NCBI RefSeq assembly: GCF_042453785.1
Contig: NC_091665.1
Coordinates: forward strand, 4,599,501-4,663,500
Source: Malus domestica
Taxonomy: Eukaryota > Streptophyta > Magnoliopsida > Rosales > Rosaceae
Direction of reading: 5' to 3'
Length of the DNA stretch: 64,000 nt
This document shows positions 12,285-21,369 of this stretch, piece by piece (positions within the stretch are counted from its first letter, which is position 1; each line of letters begins with the position of its first letter). The position numbers were made by a program, and so were the translations under genes. The notes under the pieces are model-generated. The model saw only the letters and a program-made list of their open reading frames with translations, searched no databases and was not told the DNA's origin.

Positions 12285-12970
12285 GGCTACTAAACGGAAA
12301 CTACAAAGCCCCTTATTGGTTGAAGTTGGCGGCTAACCACAGCTGTTAAGCTAGCTGTAGGCACTGAGGAGAAAGAAGATAGCAACTAATTCAGGTGAGT
12401 ACACGTGGTCTTAAGTCATAGACCGCAAGAAGAGATGGCAATCTCATTCAAAATATTTGTGTTGGCTTCTAAGTGGCCAGGTGGGTCAGTCAAATCAAAC
12501 TAATTATATATACATACATATAGATGCATACGTACATGTACATATAAATACATGCATATAAATACATACGTATATGTACATATGTATACACATTAAATAC
12601 GGGATCTTACAATTGCCCATTTGCTTTTCTTTGGCTTTTAAAAAAAATAGGAACATGCATCCGTCGACAAAAGCAAAAGTATAATCTTTCTCTTTTAGCT
12701 TTTGCTTTTACTTTGCAAAGTGCAGATGGCACTCAAGTTCTCTGTTTCCCCATGCACCTTTGTTGCTTCTGTGGATGCTAGCTAAGCCTGAGTGCTGCTC
12801 AAGGCTTTCATCTGAATGTGGTTGTGGTCGGAGGAGGGGATCTGATAAAGGAACCGGAGAAAGAGACGACAGAGGGAAGGGCACCGTTTTTTAAGGCCTT
12901 CTGCGGGTAAGGATAAGCAGCCTTGCGCTTTGGCCACGGTGAGCTTGCGGAAGAGAATTTCGACCTGCTG

Positions 12971-13141
12971 TTATTGCTGAGCCATTTGCATGGAGGACAC
13001 TGTGCCTTCATACGCCAATGTCGACAGGCCCTGTCTTTGTTTATGTTTAGGGTTGGCTGTGCAAATCACGAAAACACGCCCGCGATGCTTAACTGTCTTA
13101 CAAAACTCACACATCTTCTTCACATATGAACGCACCTTCAT
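12971..13141 (-). pseudogene. Captured organellar ribosomal protein bL36 fragment (56-codon open frame)
   Basis: The minus-strand frame starting at 13141 gives [14 protein letters not shown], then a GRVFVIC segment and NPKHKQRQG. This is the whole core of bacterial-type L36, a small zinc-binding protein of the large organellar ribosomal subunit. The zinc ligands C11, C14, C27 and H32 are present. The family core is 37-38 residues. Here the frame runs on through a plant-like STLAYEG to a stop at 12971, 56 residues in all, shorter than nuclear plant mitochondrial L36 (about 100). It lies inside the retrotransposon, downstream of the NDUFB9 and UBP14 pieces and in the same orientation, so it is a transduced copy. 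The core is undamaged and translation is conceivable. Confidence 0.75.
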
Positions 13142-13302
13142 GGCTACTAATGAAAACACAAAAACAAAAATTTAACAACCCATCAAATTCAGCAGCCATC
13201 CAATCCAGCTGGAGACGAATAACTCGAAACAGATAATGGTTGCCAAACTGCGAATTGAAAAAGCTGGTGGCTGATGGTGGCGTTTGGCTGGTAAAGACCA
13301 AC

Positions 13303-13476
13303 CACATACTTGTTAGTTTCGAACCCCTCGCGGAGGGCATCAGCATCTGGGTAGAAGAAGAGGTGGTGAACGGCCCAGTTGAGAGTGTCTCTGAGGGCTC
13401 GCCTGTAGAGGATCCGAACCTTCTCCATCTGAGCGGCTCGACAAGCTACGTACGTTGCTGTTGACACTCCGCTCAT
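13303..13476 (-). pseudogene. Captured N-terminal fragment of NADH dehydrogenase 1 beta subunit 9 (B22, LYR protein)
   Basis: The minus-strand frame from ATG 13476 reads MSGVSTATYVACRAAQ..., then the LYR-family signature ILYRRALRDTLNW and DADALRE. This matches the first roughly 58 residues of plant complex I subunit NDUFB9/B22 (mitochondrial inner membrane, peripheral arm assembly, binds acyl-carrier protein through LYR). Similarity stops near residue 58 (about 13303). The frame continues with unrelated sequence to 13189, so the C-terminal half (about 60 residues) is missing. The upstream 5' leader (ctct-rich) seems to have come with it. It is sandwiched between the UBP14 and bL36 fragments, all on one strand. 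Confidence 0.75.
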
Positions 13477-13569
13477 CGATCAAGGCAGAGAGACAAGACA
13501 GAGAGATGAGAGATTTGATTCCCTGAATCTGCCTTGCTAGATTTGCAAGAACCAGTGCCTTTCTTGCCG

Positions 13570-13667
13570 GAGATGGAGTCGTCGAAAGAGATCAGGTGGT
13601 GCTTGTAGATGCGGTTGGTGGGTTCCGGGATCCGTACCTGGGAGAGATTAGATCGGAGCAGGTCCAT
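13570..13667 (-). pseudogene. Captured N-terminal fragment of ubiquitin-specific protease UBP14
   Basis: The minus-strand frame from ATG 13667 reads MDLLRSNLSQVRIPEPTNRI, then YKH, and then a decayed ISFD. It is nearly identical to the very N-terminus of plant UBP14 (the free-ubiquitin-chain isopeptidase T type). Only about 30 of roughly 800 residues are present, so the zinc finger and protease domain are absent and no function is possible. The frame runs into unrelated sequence that leads to the 5' leader of the NDUFB9 piece. An in-frame upstream ATG lies at 13679. It is the fragment closest to the 5' LTR-like copy. Confidence 0.75.
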
Positions 13668-14115
13668 GGGGTCGAGCATCGCTCTCTGTGCAGAAAGAAA
13701 GGGTTTTGAAATTGGACAGGCAAGACGAGAGAGGTGGACTTTTCTGTATGCTTTTGCTTTTTGAATACAAAAGCAACAGGCAATACGTTTTGAAATTTCT
13801 CTGGTCTTCCTCGTCTTGTCTCGACTCTACTGGAGTGATGAGAGAGAGTGAGAGAGTTTGTCTGTGTCTCGGTGGGTTTTTGCAGATTTTGCGAATTTTG
13901 CAGATTTTGCAGAGGTTGAAAAAGACAGGGATTTGAGGATAGAGAAAAAGAGAGTCTAGAGAGAGAAAGACAAAGATTGGAAGAGCCAGAGAATGAGTCT
14001 TCCTCTCTGCATTTTTGAGAGATGGGTTTTTGCAGTGACTTTGGTTCCTAGGTTTCTACAGATTCACGGCGGAGGAGAAAAATTGAGAGAGAACCGACTT
14101 AACTTTTCGTGTCGT
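13668..14115 (-). other. 5' untranslated leader of the gene-capture retrotransposon
   Basis: Lies between the primer-binding site and the first captured fragment. Contains imperfect repeats (gcagattttgcgaattttgc near 13885) and purine-rich runs. No gag domain was recognised in any frame. Confidence 0.4.
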
Positions 14116-14133
14116 TTCCCACAGACGGCGCCA
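14116..14133 (-). other. Primer-binding-site-like sequence
   Basis: On the minus strand it reads TGGCGCCGTCTGTGGGAA and starts two bases inside the LTR-like copy at 14136. The first nine bases match the complement expected for the 3' end of plant tRNA-Asp. The rest diverges, as is common in plant Gypsy-type elements. It sets the element's polarity. Confidence 0.65.
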
Positions 14134-14135
14134 AA

Positions 14136-14482
14136 TGTTGATGCACAAAATCGGAGGTCTTGGAACAACGTAAATCCGACTATGGATCTGCAAGAAAGTA
14201 AATAACACAGGATGTATCGTGGTTCACCCCAAGGTTTGGGCTACGTCCACACTGATATTGTATTTCTCTATTTGTGAGGGAGAGAGATGGAGAGAGCTTC
14301 TGAGAGTCAGATAGCCCTTCCATGGCCTAAGAAATTGGCCTCTCCTAATTGTGAAGGTGAGGGGTCCTTTTATAGAATAAGGACTCCTCACTTATTACAT
14401 ATTTGCCCATTCCTTTATTATATAATTACATTTAAGTTACCCGAGTATTTATACGAGATCTTAATACGGAGGCCCTAAATAT
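14136..14482 (-). repeat. Right (5') LTR-like copy of the gene-capture element
   Basis: Direct repeat of 4002-4347 with the same tgttgatgcacaaaa terminus. It is interrupted or truncated on its outer (right) side at about 14482, where similarity ends without a clear CA terminus. Confidence 0.75.
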
Positions 14483-14837
14483 CCCTTTGACTTAATCCTT
14501 CGACTTGAAACATGAAAACATCAATAGGCTGACAATTGTAGAGAATATGATCGAATGCTAATGTTGAATTGTTGTTTTTGTTTCATTTTTTCAGGCCTCA
14601 TACGACAACCAAACTATAGAAGAGAATGTCAATGATGTTGGATTTACATCTCCCTCCCTGTCTTTTTCGTTTTCTTTCTCTCCCAAGCTTGTTATTCTTT
14701 GATCATTTTTGTTCCAGTTTATGTGAGGAATAGACACCAAGAATTTTAAGTTAGGGATCAATAATGAGAAAATGGTGGAGACACAAAATTCTAAGTGATA
14801 TTGCAACTTCTTATTTGACGTGAATAAATAAGATTCA
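14483..14837. other. Unannotated flanking DNA
   Basis: No gene or bounded repeat was recognised. The stretch lies between the truncated LTR-like copy and the Cassandra LTR. Confidence 0.4.
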
Positions 14838-14842
14838 GAATG

Positions 14843-15135
14843 TGTCACATCCTGGTTCGGGCCCCCACCATATCCGGGCTCTACTCCGTCATAGCACGAT
14901 GTTGTTCGCTTTGGGCCCCGACCATGCCATTATGGTTTTGTTTATGGGAACTCACACGAGAACTTCCCAGTGGGTCACCCATCATGGGATTGCTCTCGCG
15001 CGAACTCGCTTAACTTCGGAGTTCCGATGGAACCCGAAGCCAATGAGCTCCCAAAAGACCTCATGCTAGGTAAAGATGGAAATATACATATAAAGCTTAC
15101 AGAATCATCATCCTTGGATGATGTAGGATCTTACA
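14843..15135 (-). mobile_element. Cassandra solo LTR
   Basis: A 293-bp TG...CA unit with a perfect 5-bp duplication GAATG (14838-14842 and 15136-15140). On the minus strand it starts TGTAAGATCCTACATC and ends GGATGTGACA. It contains a block that closely follows plant 5S rRNA, the defining property of Cassandra terminal-repeat retrotransposons in miniature, which are widespread in plants. One LTR only, so a recombination remnant. Confidence 0.9.
14952..15036 (-). other. 5S rRNA-like block within the Cassandra LTR
   Basis: The minus strand reads gggttccatcggaactccga, agttaagcga, ggcgagagc-type and gatgggtgacc, ending ctgggaagttct. This is the 3' two thirds of a plant 5S rRNA with substitutions. 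It includes the region of the internal pol III control elements. It is not a functional 5S gene. Confidence 0.85.
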
Positions 15136-15140
15136 GAATG

Positions 15141-16666
15141 TGCCCAAATATGAATAAATGAAAAACTATTATATCATTAGCAAAAAAAAAAAAAAAAAAC
15201 ACGATTATATAAGTTTGAATCTCTTTGTTTAGTACTGTCGTTTGGGGAGGGGGATTTCTTCAATTAGATGGGGAAGTTGAGCATCACACGACTTGGGCAC
15301 TATATCAATATGAATCTTATAAATTGGGATAAGAAGTTTGGCACTGGTACTAGTATTTAAAGAGGAAAAGAAAGATGATGCATTGTGAATGTTATAAGCT
15401 TATAACCACCATTAAGACAAAAAATTGTGGACTAGAAGCCACAAGGCATCAAGAACTCACAACCTATACACAATGGGGAGTTTATTGTGCAAGGAAATTC
15501 GATAAAAATAAGAGTTCACATGTTTCGAGCTAAACTATCGCCTAGCTTACAACTCGGCCAACTCTTGAGCAACCGGACATGAAACCTTTGTCAATTAAAC
15601 TTGGGACGTCAGGTTTTAACTGTCACGGTATTGAATGGTGTTTGGGACATTAGCTATGAAGTACGTAGTCACGTTAACAAGTCACAACATGACCATGGAC
15701 TACCTAGCCACTCCATCTAGGCCGTTTGAGACCGTCCGAGACATTTCCTATTTCAGTTGAAATGGAACTTGACATGTTTTGGTATGGACATTGTGTACAT
15801 TTGGCATATTTGCGGTGCTATCAGTACATGTCATAAGAAGGTTTGAGTGCATTGTGACATGTCATTGACAAGGTGCATAGGCAGTCATATATAGCCTCGT
15901 CTATTGTCGACATAAAGCGAAGCTTGGATGCTTTTTGACATGTCATAATGCAGCGCATGAGCCGTACTAATATGGTTTGATGTCAACATGTCTTCTTTTC
16001 ATACCTTAGGGCAATGGTAGAAGCATCGAATATGATCAACTCTTCACAGGGCAAACAAAGAAGGAAATTGGAGGAGGGGAACAATCTCCTCTAATTTCTC
16101 TCTTTCTTGTTTGAAAAAAAATTGTTCTCTAAGTTTGTTTAATCATATATTTAAGTTAGAGTTAAATAATTTTTAAAGGCAGTTGGACTCTATCTCCCAG
16201 AAGAATTTCACTACAAATCAGAGTGCAGAATCTAATACAGTAAAGGAATCAACTTTTGGCTACACCACTCAACTTAGGATTCCTATATATCGTGGACCTT
16301 ATAAACGTGGTACAAGTGTTGAGCATTTGTGGAACAAAAAATAATTCTAAAAATTCTGAAGCTAACATGTAAATTTTTGTTTGTAATTGACAAGAATGCC
16401 TTTATTCAATTGGTGAGGCCCGCATTCCCTCTACACACATCAACCATCAAGAAAACTTGAGTTGCTGACTACAACTTCTTCAAGTTTTTCTGCTCAAGGC
16501 AAGGAGACAAGGCAATGAAATCAAATGTACTAACTAATTTCTATCTTTAAACTTTTTTATCATTTGAAATCTTATTCCTTTAAACAAAAAAAACCTTAAT
16601 AACATGCTACCAAAAGCCTAATAACATCATACCAAAGATCCTTCAAAACAATTCTTAAAAATCATG
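15141..16666. other. Unannotated intergenic DNA
   Basis: No gene, RNA or bounded repeat was recognised. An 18-base A run sits at 15181. Sequence is AT-rich with short closed frames. Confidence 0.45.
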
Positions 16667-16830
16667 TCACTTAGTAATACGGTCGAGTGATATTACTATT
16701 CACTTGTAAATGAGAGCTCTTAGGTTCGATTCTCGCCAAATGCGAGTTTGAACCATATCATTATTAGCTCATTGTGAAGCCAAACACACCCCATTTCCTA
16801 GTGAAGATAATATCGTTTGTTCAAAAAAAA
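16667..16830 (+). mobile_element. tRNA-derived SINE, copy 1
   Basis: Begins cacttagtaatacggtcgag (A-box-like), has taggttcgattctcgcc (pol III B box) about 45 bases on, and ends atatcgtttgttcaaaa with an A run. Copies of the same family lie at 30576-30740 and 49430-49556. Confidence 0.7.
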
Positions 16831-17049
16831 AATCTTAAAATATTATAATATTAATTTTGATACCAACATGATAATTCTATGAAGGATTGTCCAACATAAA
16901 TAAAGAAGAAAGTGATATTTTTACATCTATTTTTCTTTTCACATGCCTTTGTTAATTTTTTTTGTTATTAAATTTCTTTAATTTGTTGACAGACAAAATT
17001 GAAAGGGGGTGTGAGAAAGTGAAAATGGGTGTGGATATGACCTATCCAA

Positions 17050-17257
17050 GATAGTGCGTTTCTGGGGAATTCTAGGATTATTTTGGGCTCCCTCGCCTAC
17101 GCACCACTGTCCAGACCTCTCTCCCTCTCTCCCTCCAGTTCTCGACAGCTCCGTGAAGACCAAGGTTAACCCTAAGCCGAGGGAGGACGACGACGAGCTC
17201 GAATAAGGAGAGATAGTCGCCGATCTACACCTTCCCTACCCGCGAGGAGTTCTGGAG
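17050..17257 (+). pseudogene. eIF4E first-exon fragment, copy 1 (broken)
   Basis: One frame gives VLDSSVKTKVNPKPREDDDE, then LE, a stop, and GEIVAD. This corresponds to the acidic N-terminal leader of plant eIF4E (DDDELEEGEI...). An in-frame stop replaces a glutamate. A deletion then fuses it to YTFPTREEFW, the eIF4E segment at the end of its first exon, followed directly by gttaatt at the expected exon border (17258). The HSWTFWF cap-binding segment has been lost. It is homologous to 24330-24650. It lies 1.8 kb before the PPR start and could now serve as promoter or 5' leader sequence for that gene (inference). Confidence 0.7.
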
Positions 17258-18220
17258 GTTAATTCCTTTCGTTTCCTCTATTTTTTTGGATTTAATTTTG
17301 TTTGGTTGGTAGGAGAACTAAGAAATGATTGAATTTTTTGCGTTTGTTATGTGCTTGCTGTAGTTTGTGATAAAACAAATTTGGCAATTTTTGGTAAAGG
17401 AAATAGATATTGATTTCGTACCAACTGCAAACATAGAAATTGGAAACTATGGATTGTCGTTAAAGTTCGATATTTTGGTCTCTATTGTTTTCCTACATTT
17501 TCTTAGTGACTGCAATATTTCCCTATATCTTCTGTAATTCTATTTGTAATGAATGTTTTGGGGTGTTTGTGTCGATTTCGGTTACTTGCGTCTCTTATGT
17601 AGGCTGTAGCCACCTTGATTGATTTAGCAATGAGGAATGCTGCCAGGATTAGTGAGATTTCCAAGTAGTTAGCCTTGAAAATATTGTGTTCAATCTGGCG
17701 TGGCATTTGTTTCTTAATTTCCTGTTGTCCTATTAGTCTTTTCGTGTTACTGGGATTTTAGAGGTTCCCCAATTATTCCTGATTATTAGGAGTCATATTT
17801 CATTGGGTTCCCTCCAAGTTGATTAGGAGAATTGAATGTGTCTATTTCTACATACACGTGTTAATTTAACACCCAACATTAAATAATTACTAGAAGGGGT
17901 TTCCTTAGATCTTTGGGATGCTTTGATATGTATCAATGTGGATGTTTGCGGTCCAAATAATGTTATTTAAGCAAGCATGGTAGTATTTCTGTTATGGAAT
18001 TTGGCTGTGAATGAATAGAATTGGTTGGTGGGTATTGGTATGAGTACGTTTCCTTCACCTCTCTCTCTCTAGAATTTCTGTTTCCTTTGGTTAATTTATT
18101 GGAAGATATTAGAACACATCGAATTGCAGGAAATTTCCAAAAGTCTTATCATTTTTCTTAATTTATTTTCAATCTTCAAAAATTAAATTTGTTGGTCCTA
18201 ATTTGTTAATGTATTCCCAT
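17258..18220. other. Intergenic region or PPR 5' leader intron, no gene seen
   Basis: T-rich, intron-like composition starting with a GT at the end of the eIF4E-derived piece. It may be a 5' leader intron of the PPR gene, but no acceptor could be fixed. Frames are short. Confidence 0.35.
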
Positions 18221-18228
18221 TATTTGAT

Positions 18229-19007
18229 GGGAATTGTTATTAGTAGGGGTGCAACTCAGGCAAGTTGGATGGGTTGGAAGGTCAACCCAATCCTAACCCA
18301 ACTTTTACAATTCGGGCTCGGGTTTGGGTTGGGTTTCATTCGGGTTCATTTGGGCTCGCGTTTAATTGGGTTAGGGTTTACTTGGGTTGGGTTTGGGTTG
18401 CCCAACTTTTTCAAGTTTAATCTTGTAACAACGTTTCCAAGAATTCCTAAAAAAATTAAGCCAAGTAGCATCAAAGCTAGCTTACTCTAATTTCATATAT
18501 CAGTCTACTATAAAGCTTTAGGATTTAGAGACTATGAACATGAGCTAACTAATCAAAGCCTCTTATTCCCTAAAAGCTTAAGTAATTGTAAAGGGTAATT
18601 TATTAAAAAAATATTAGAAAGGGCGCTGGTTTTTGGACTTGGCACACTTGGGTGTAGTATGAGCATTAATTGATATGGGTTACAATCTGGTTAAATTGGG
18701 TTTGGTTAGTCAGGTTAGGTTGGGTTAGGGATGGACGGGCAAATGATCAACCCAACTCAACCCAATCAATGAACGGGTTAAAATTGGGTTGGGTTCGGGT
18801 GGATTATAACTAAAGAAGAACCCGCTTGTTCAAGTTTAAAGTCGGGTTGGACATGAACGGGTTTGGATTGGCCCAACCCAAGTTGCACCCCTAGTTATTA
18901 GCACTCCAAAAATCTCATTTTGCAGTCCAAATTTCCTATAGTTAGAAAGAATAAAGACACTTATAGGGGTGTAGAATGAGATTTTTGGAGTGTTAATAAC
19001 AGTTCCC
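18229..19007. mobile_element. Small hAT-like MITE (121 bp) interrupted by a second hAT-type element
   Basis: Ends GGGAATTGTTATTAGCACTC (18229) and, inverted, GGGAACTGTTATTAACACTC (19007), with a perfect 8-bp duplication TATTTGAT (18221-18228 and 19008-19015). Removing the insert at 18244-18893 and one copy of its duplication leaves 121 bp. It ends 91 bp before the PPR start codon. Confidence 0.85.
18244..18893. mobile_element. Non-autonomous hAT-type element nested in the MITE
   Basis: 650 bp with inverted ends TAGGGGTGCAACT/AGTTGCACCCCTA and a perfect 8-bp duplication GTTATTAG (18236-18243 and 18894-18901). Subterminal regions are packed with gggttgggttcgggt-type repeats in both orientations. 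No transposase. Confidence 0.9.
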
Positions 19008-19098
19008 TATTTGATTAGTTAAATGATGTTTGATTTCACTAACTTTAGATTTCAAATGATCCAGGTGACTTGAATTTTTCAATCGGGTTCCCAAAAAC

Positions 19099-20544
19099 AT
19101 GGCCATAAAATTACAAAAATGTGGGGAAAGATTAGGTTTTGGGTTGATGAAATTGACCCGGAATTACTGTTCAACAGAACCCACTAGGCAATTTTCCGAC
19201 CCAACAAAAAGAATTTTCAAAATCATGATGTCCTGCCCAACACTTGCTCTTGATACCGCCCTTGACCAAACCGGGATCCGAATTTCACCCGAAATGGTAG
19301 AGGAAGTTCTCATGAGATTCAACAATGCTGGTATGGTTGCATACCGGTTCTTTGAGTGGGCGGCAAAGCAGCGAAATTATTCGCATAGTGTTAAGGCCTA
19401 CCATGCTATGATTGAATCTTTGGCCAAGATCAGGCAGTACCAGATCATGTGGGAGCTTGTGAACTCGATGAGGGCGAAGAGGATTCAGAATATGGAGACG
19501 TTTGGAATCATTATGAGGAAGTATGCCAGGGCACAGAAGGTTGAGGAAGCGCTTTATACATTTAATGTTATGGAGAAGTATGATTGTGCTCCGAATTTAG
19601 CGGCGTTCAATGGCCTGCTGAGTGCTCTGTGTAAGTCCAAGAATGTGAGGAAGGCTCAGGAGGTTTTTGATAAAGTGAAGGATCGGTTTGAGCCAGACTC
19701 AAAGACCTATAGTATATTGATTGGCGGGTGGGGGAAGGATCCGAATTTGCCTAAAGCGAGGGAGGTGTTCAGAGAAATGATTGATGCGGGTTGCAATCCT
19801 GATATAGTGACTTATGGTATCATGGTTGATGTTCTTTGTAAGGCAGGGAGGGTGGATGAAGCCGTTGATATTGTTCGGGGCATGGATGATAGTGGTTGTA
19901 TGCCGACGTCCTTTATTTATAGTGTTTTGGTGCATACATATGGGGTTGAAAACAGGATTGAAGATGCTGTTGCTGCATTCTTGGAGATGGAAAGGAATGG
20001 AATAAGGGCTGATGTGGTTGTGTACAATGCCTTGATCGGCGCTTTTTGTAAGGCTAACAAGTTCAAGAACGTCTATAGGGTCTTAAACTATATGAATTCC
20101 AAAGGCGTTACTCCCAATTCGAGGACTTGCAATATCATTTTAAATAGTTTGATTGACCGTGAAGAGACTGAGGAGGCATTTAGCGTCTTCCGCAAAATGA
20201 TCAAAGTATGTGAGCCAGATGCAGATACGTATACAATGATGATAAAGATGTTTTGTGAGAGAGATGAGTTGAAGATGGCCTATAAAGTCTGGAAGTACAT
20301 GAAGTTGAAGCAGTTTGTCCCGAGCATGCACACGTATTCAGTCCTTATAAATGGATTTTGTGAGAAGGGAAATGCTTCAAAGGCTTGTGTCTTACTGGAA
20401 GAGATGATAGAGAAGGGGATTCGACCAGCAGGTGTGACTTTTGGGAGATTAAGGCAGTTGCTGATAAAAGAAGGAAGAGAAGATGTGCTCAAATTTTTAA
20501 ACGAAAAAGTTAATCTTCTTGTCAAGGAGCCTTTATTCGATTGA
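19099..20544 (+). CDS. Mitochondrial P-class pentatricopeptide repeat protein (At1g77360-like)
   Basis: Intronless frame of 481 residues, the usual length for this orthologue. The first roughly 25 residues are basic and hydroxylated with no acidic residue before position 9 (MAIKLQKCGERLGFGLMKLT), fitting a mitochondrial presequence. From about residue 75 to 460 there are about ten tandem 35-residue P-type repeats, e.g. PDIVTYGIMVDVLCKAGRVD and PNSRTCNIILNSLI. No E or DYW extension is seen. The sequence follows Arabidopsis At1g77360 closely over its whole length, down to the C-terminal EDVLKFLNEK. PPR proteins bind organellar RNA sequence-specifically; the target of this one is not shown by the sequence. 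The start is the first ATG after stops, just after aatcgggttcccaaaaac. The promoter region holds a nested MITE/hAT insertion and an eIF4E exon remnant. Antisense and +1 frames overlapping it are shadows. Confidence 0.95.
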   Translation: MAIKLQKCGERLGFGLMKLTRNYCSTEPTRQFSDPTKRIFKIMMSCPTLALDTALDQTGIRISPEMVEEVLMRFNNAGMVAYRFFEWAAKQRNYSHSVKAYHAMIESLAKIRQYQIMWELVNSMRAKRIQNMETFGIIMRKYARAQKVEEALYTFNVMEKYDCAPNLAAFNGLLSALCKSKNVRKAQEVFDKVKDRFEPDSKTYSILIGGWGKDPNLPKAREVFREMIDAGCNPDIVTYGIMVDVLCKAGRVDEAVDIVRGMDDSGCMPTSFIYSVLVHTYGVENRIEDAVAAFLEMERNGIRADVVVYNALIGAFCKANKFKNVYRVLNYMNSKGVTPNSRTCNIILNSLIDREETEEAFSVFRKMIKVCEPDADTYTMMIKMFCERDELKMAYKVWKYMKLKQFVPSMHTYSVLINGFCEKGNASKACVLLEEMIEKGIRPAGVTFGRLRQLLIKEGREDVLKFLNEKVNLLVKEPLFD

Positions 20545-21117
20545 AGACTCAACACTATCAACTAAGAAAACTTGGACTGTTTGGTATTCTTAGTCCAACA
20601 GAACGAGTCCTGGAGTTCTAGTGCTATTGGTACTGCATGCTAATTAGAGAAAGAAAAATCAACTTTTGCAGGTGAGGTTCTTTCTCATTTTACTTTTACA
20701 CCAAAGTGTTGGTGAATTTTCATGTTGCAAATGTTTGTTGTTTGTTGTTGAGAAACTATGGTTTTAGGGTTTCACGCAATTTCACAATTGTAAGATAATT
20801 AAAACATCGTTACAGGCAACACATGCTTGTCTGGAAAATTTTAGTTGACAACATGCAAACAGTAAAACTACAAGAATTTGTACCGTCCACACACCTGTTG
20901 TTAATTTCTGTCATTTGATCCTTCAACAATTCATTTGATTTGATTGCCGGAAATTGAGAGGGATGTGTTAGAGGTAAAAAGGGGTGTGTGGATGGCACCA
21001 CCCTTTATATATATGGAACACTAGCGTATGTAATTCGGCAAATAAACAGTGATGCACTGAAAACAGATGATTTCAAGCTCGATTGTTTGTTTCTAAACGA
21101 GTCAGATAAAAGACTAA

Positions 21118-21291
21118 CCATATTCTCGATAAGTCTATGTTCAGTTTCTGTGGATTGTAATTAGGAGCCTTTTCAATCATTTTTGCTATACTAGTCGTCA
21201 AATACTTACCATATTCTCGTTAAGTCTATGTTCAGTTTCTGTGGATTGTAATTAGGAGCCCTTTCTATCGTTTTTGCTGGACTAGTCGTCG
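21118..21291 (+). repeat. Tandem duplication, two units about 92 bp apart
   Basis: accatattctcgataagtct through ggattgtaattaggagcc to actagtcgtc (21118-21201) is repeated with a few changes at 21210-21291. Confidence 0.85.
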
Positions 21292-21307
21292 ACATCATCA
21301 ACACAAC

Positions 21308-21311
<4 letters not shown>

Positions 21312-21367
<56 letters not shown>
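21312..21367 (+). repeat. (CT)n microsatellite
   Basis: About 28 uninterrupted CT dinucleotides; a likely polymorphic marker. Confidence 0.95.

Positions 21368-21369
<2 letters not shown>

Larger units (their letters stand above)
7777..12611 (-). mobile_element. Solo-LTR-like element (2.19 kb) split by a younger insertion
   Basis: Ends are TGTCACGCCCC (7777) and ATCTTACA (12611). Read on the minus strand they are TGTAAGATCCC ... GGGGCGTGACA, so it is TG...CA bounded. A perfect 5-bp duplication ATTGC flanks it (7772-7776 and 12612-12616). Removing the inner element at 7914-10555 and one copy of its duplication leaves about 2188 bp. A TATAAATA box on the minus strand at 12284-12277 fits an LTR promoter. 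It carries no coding domain, so the likeliest reading is a solo LTR left by recombination. Confidence 0.75.
4002..14482 (-). mobile_element. Non-autonomous minus-strand LTR retrotransposon with captured host gene fragments, heavily interrupted
   Basis: Two direct copies of the same terminus begin tgttgatgcacaaaa at 4002 and 14136 and stay alike for about 346 bp. Next to the right copy, read on the minus strand, is a primer-binding-site-like TGGCGCCGTCTGTGGGAA (14133-14116) after a two-base spacer. This gives the polarity: 5' LTR on the right, 3' LTR on the left. No gag or pol was recognised. The internal part instead holds fragments of UBP14, NDUFB9 and bL36 in the sense orientation. It was later entered by the hAT-type element at 6068-7625 and the nested LTR-like pair at 7777-12611. 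LTR outer ends and a target-site duplication could not be confirmed, so the LTRs may be truncated. It resembles transducing elements such as maize Bs1 in concept. Confidence 0.65.

Noticed and set aside
16667..16830. Possible true tRNA gene from the B-box phrase ggttcgattctcgcc
   Set aside because: No cloverleaf can be drawn, and the unit recurs at 30576 and 49430 with the same long tail, so it is a SINE.
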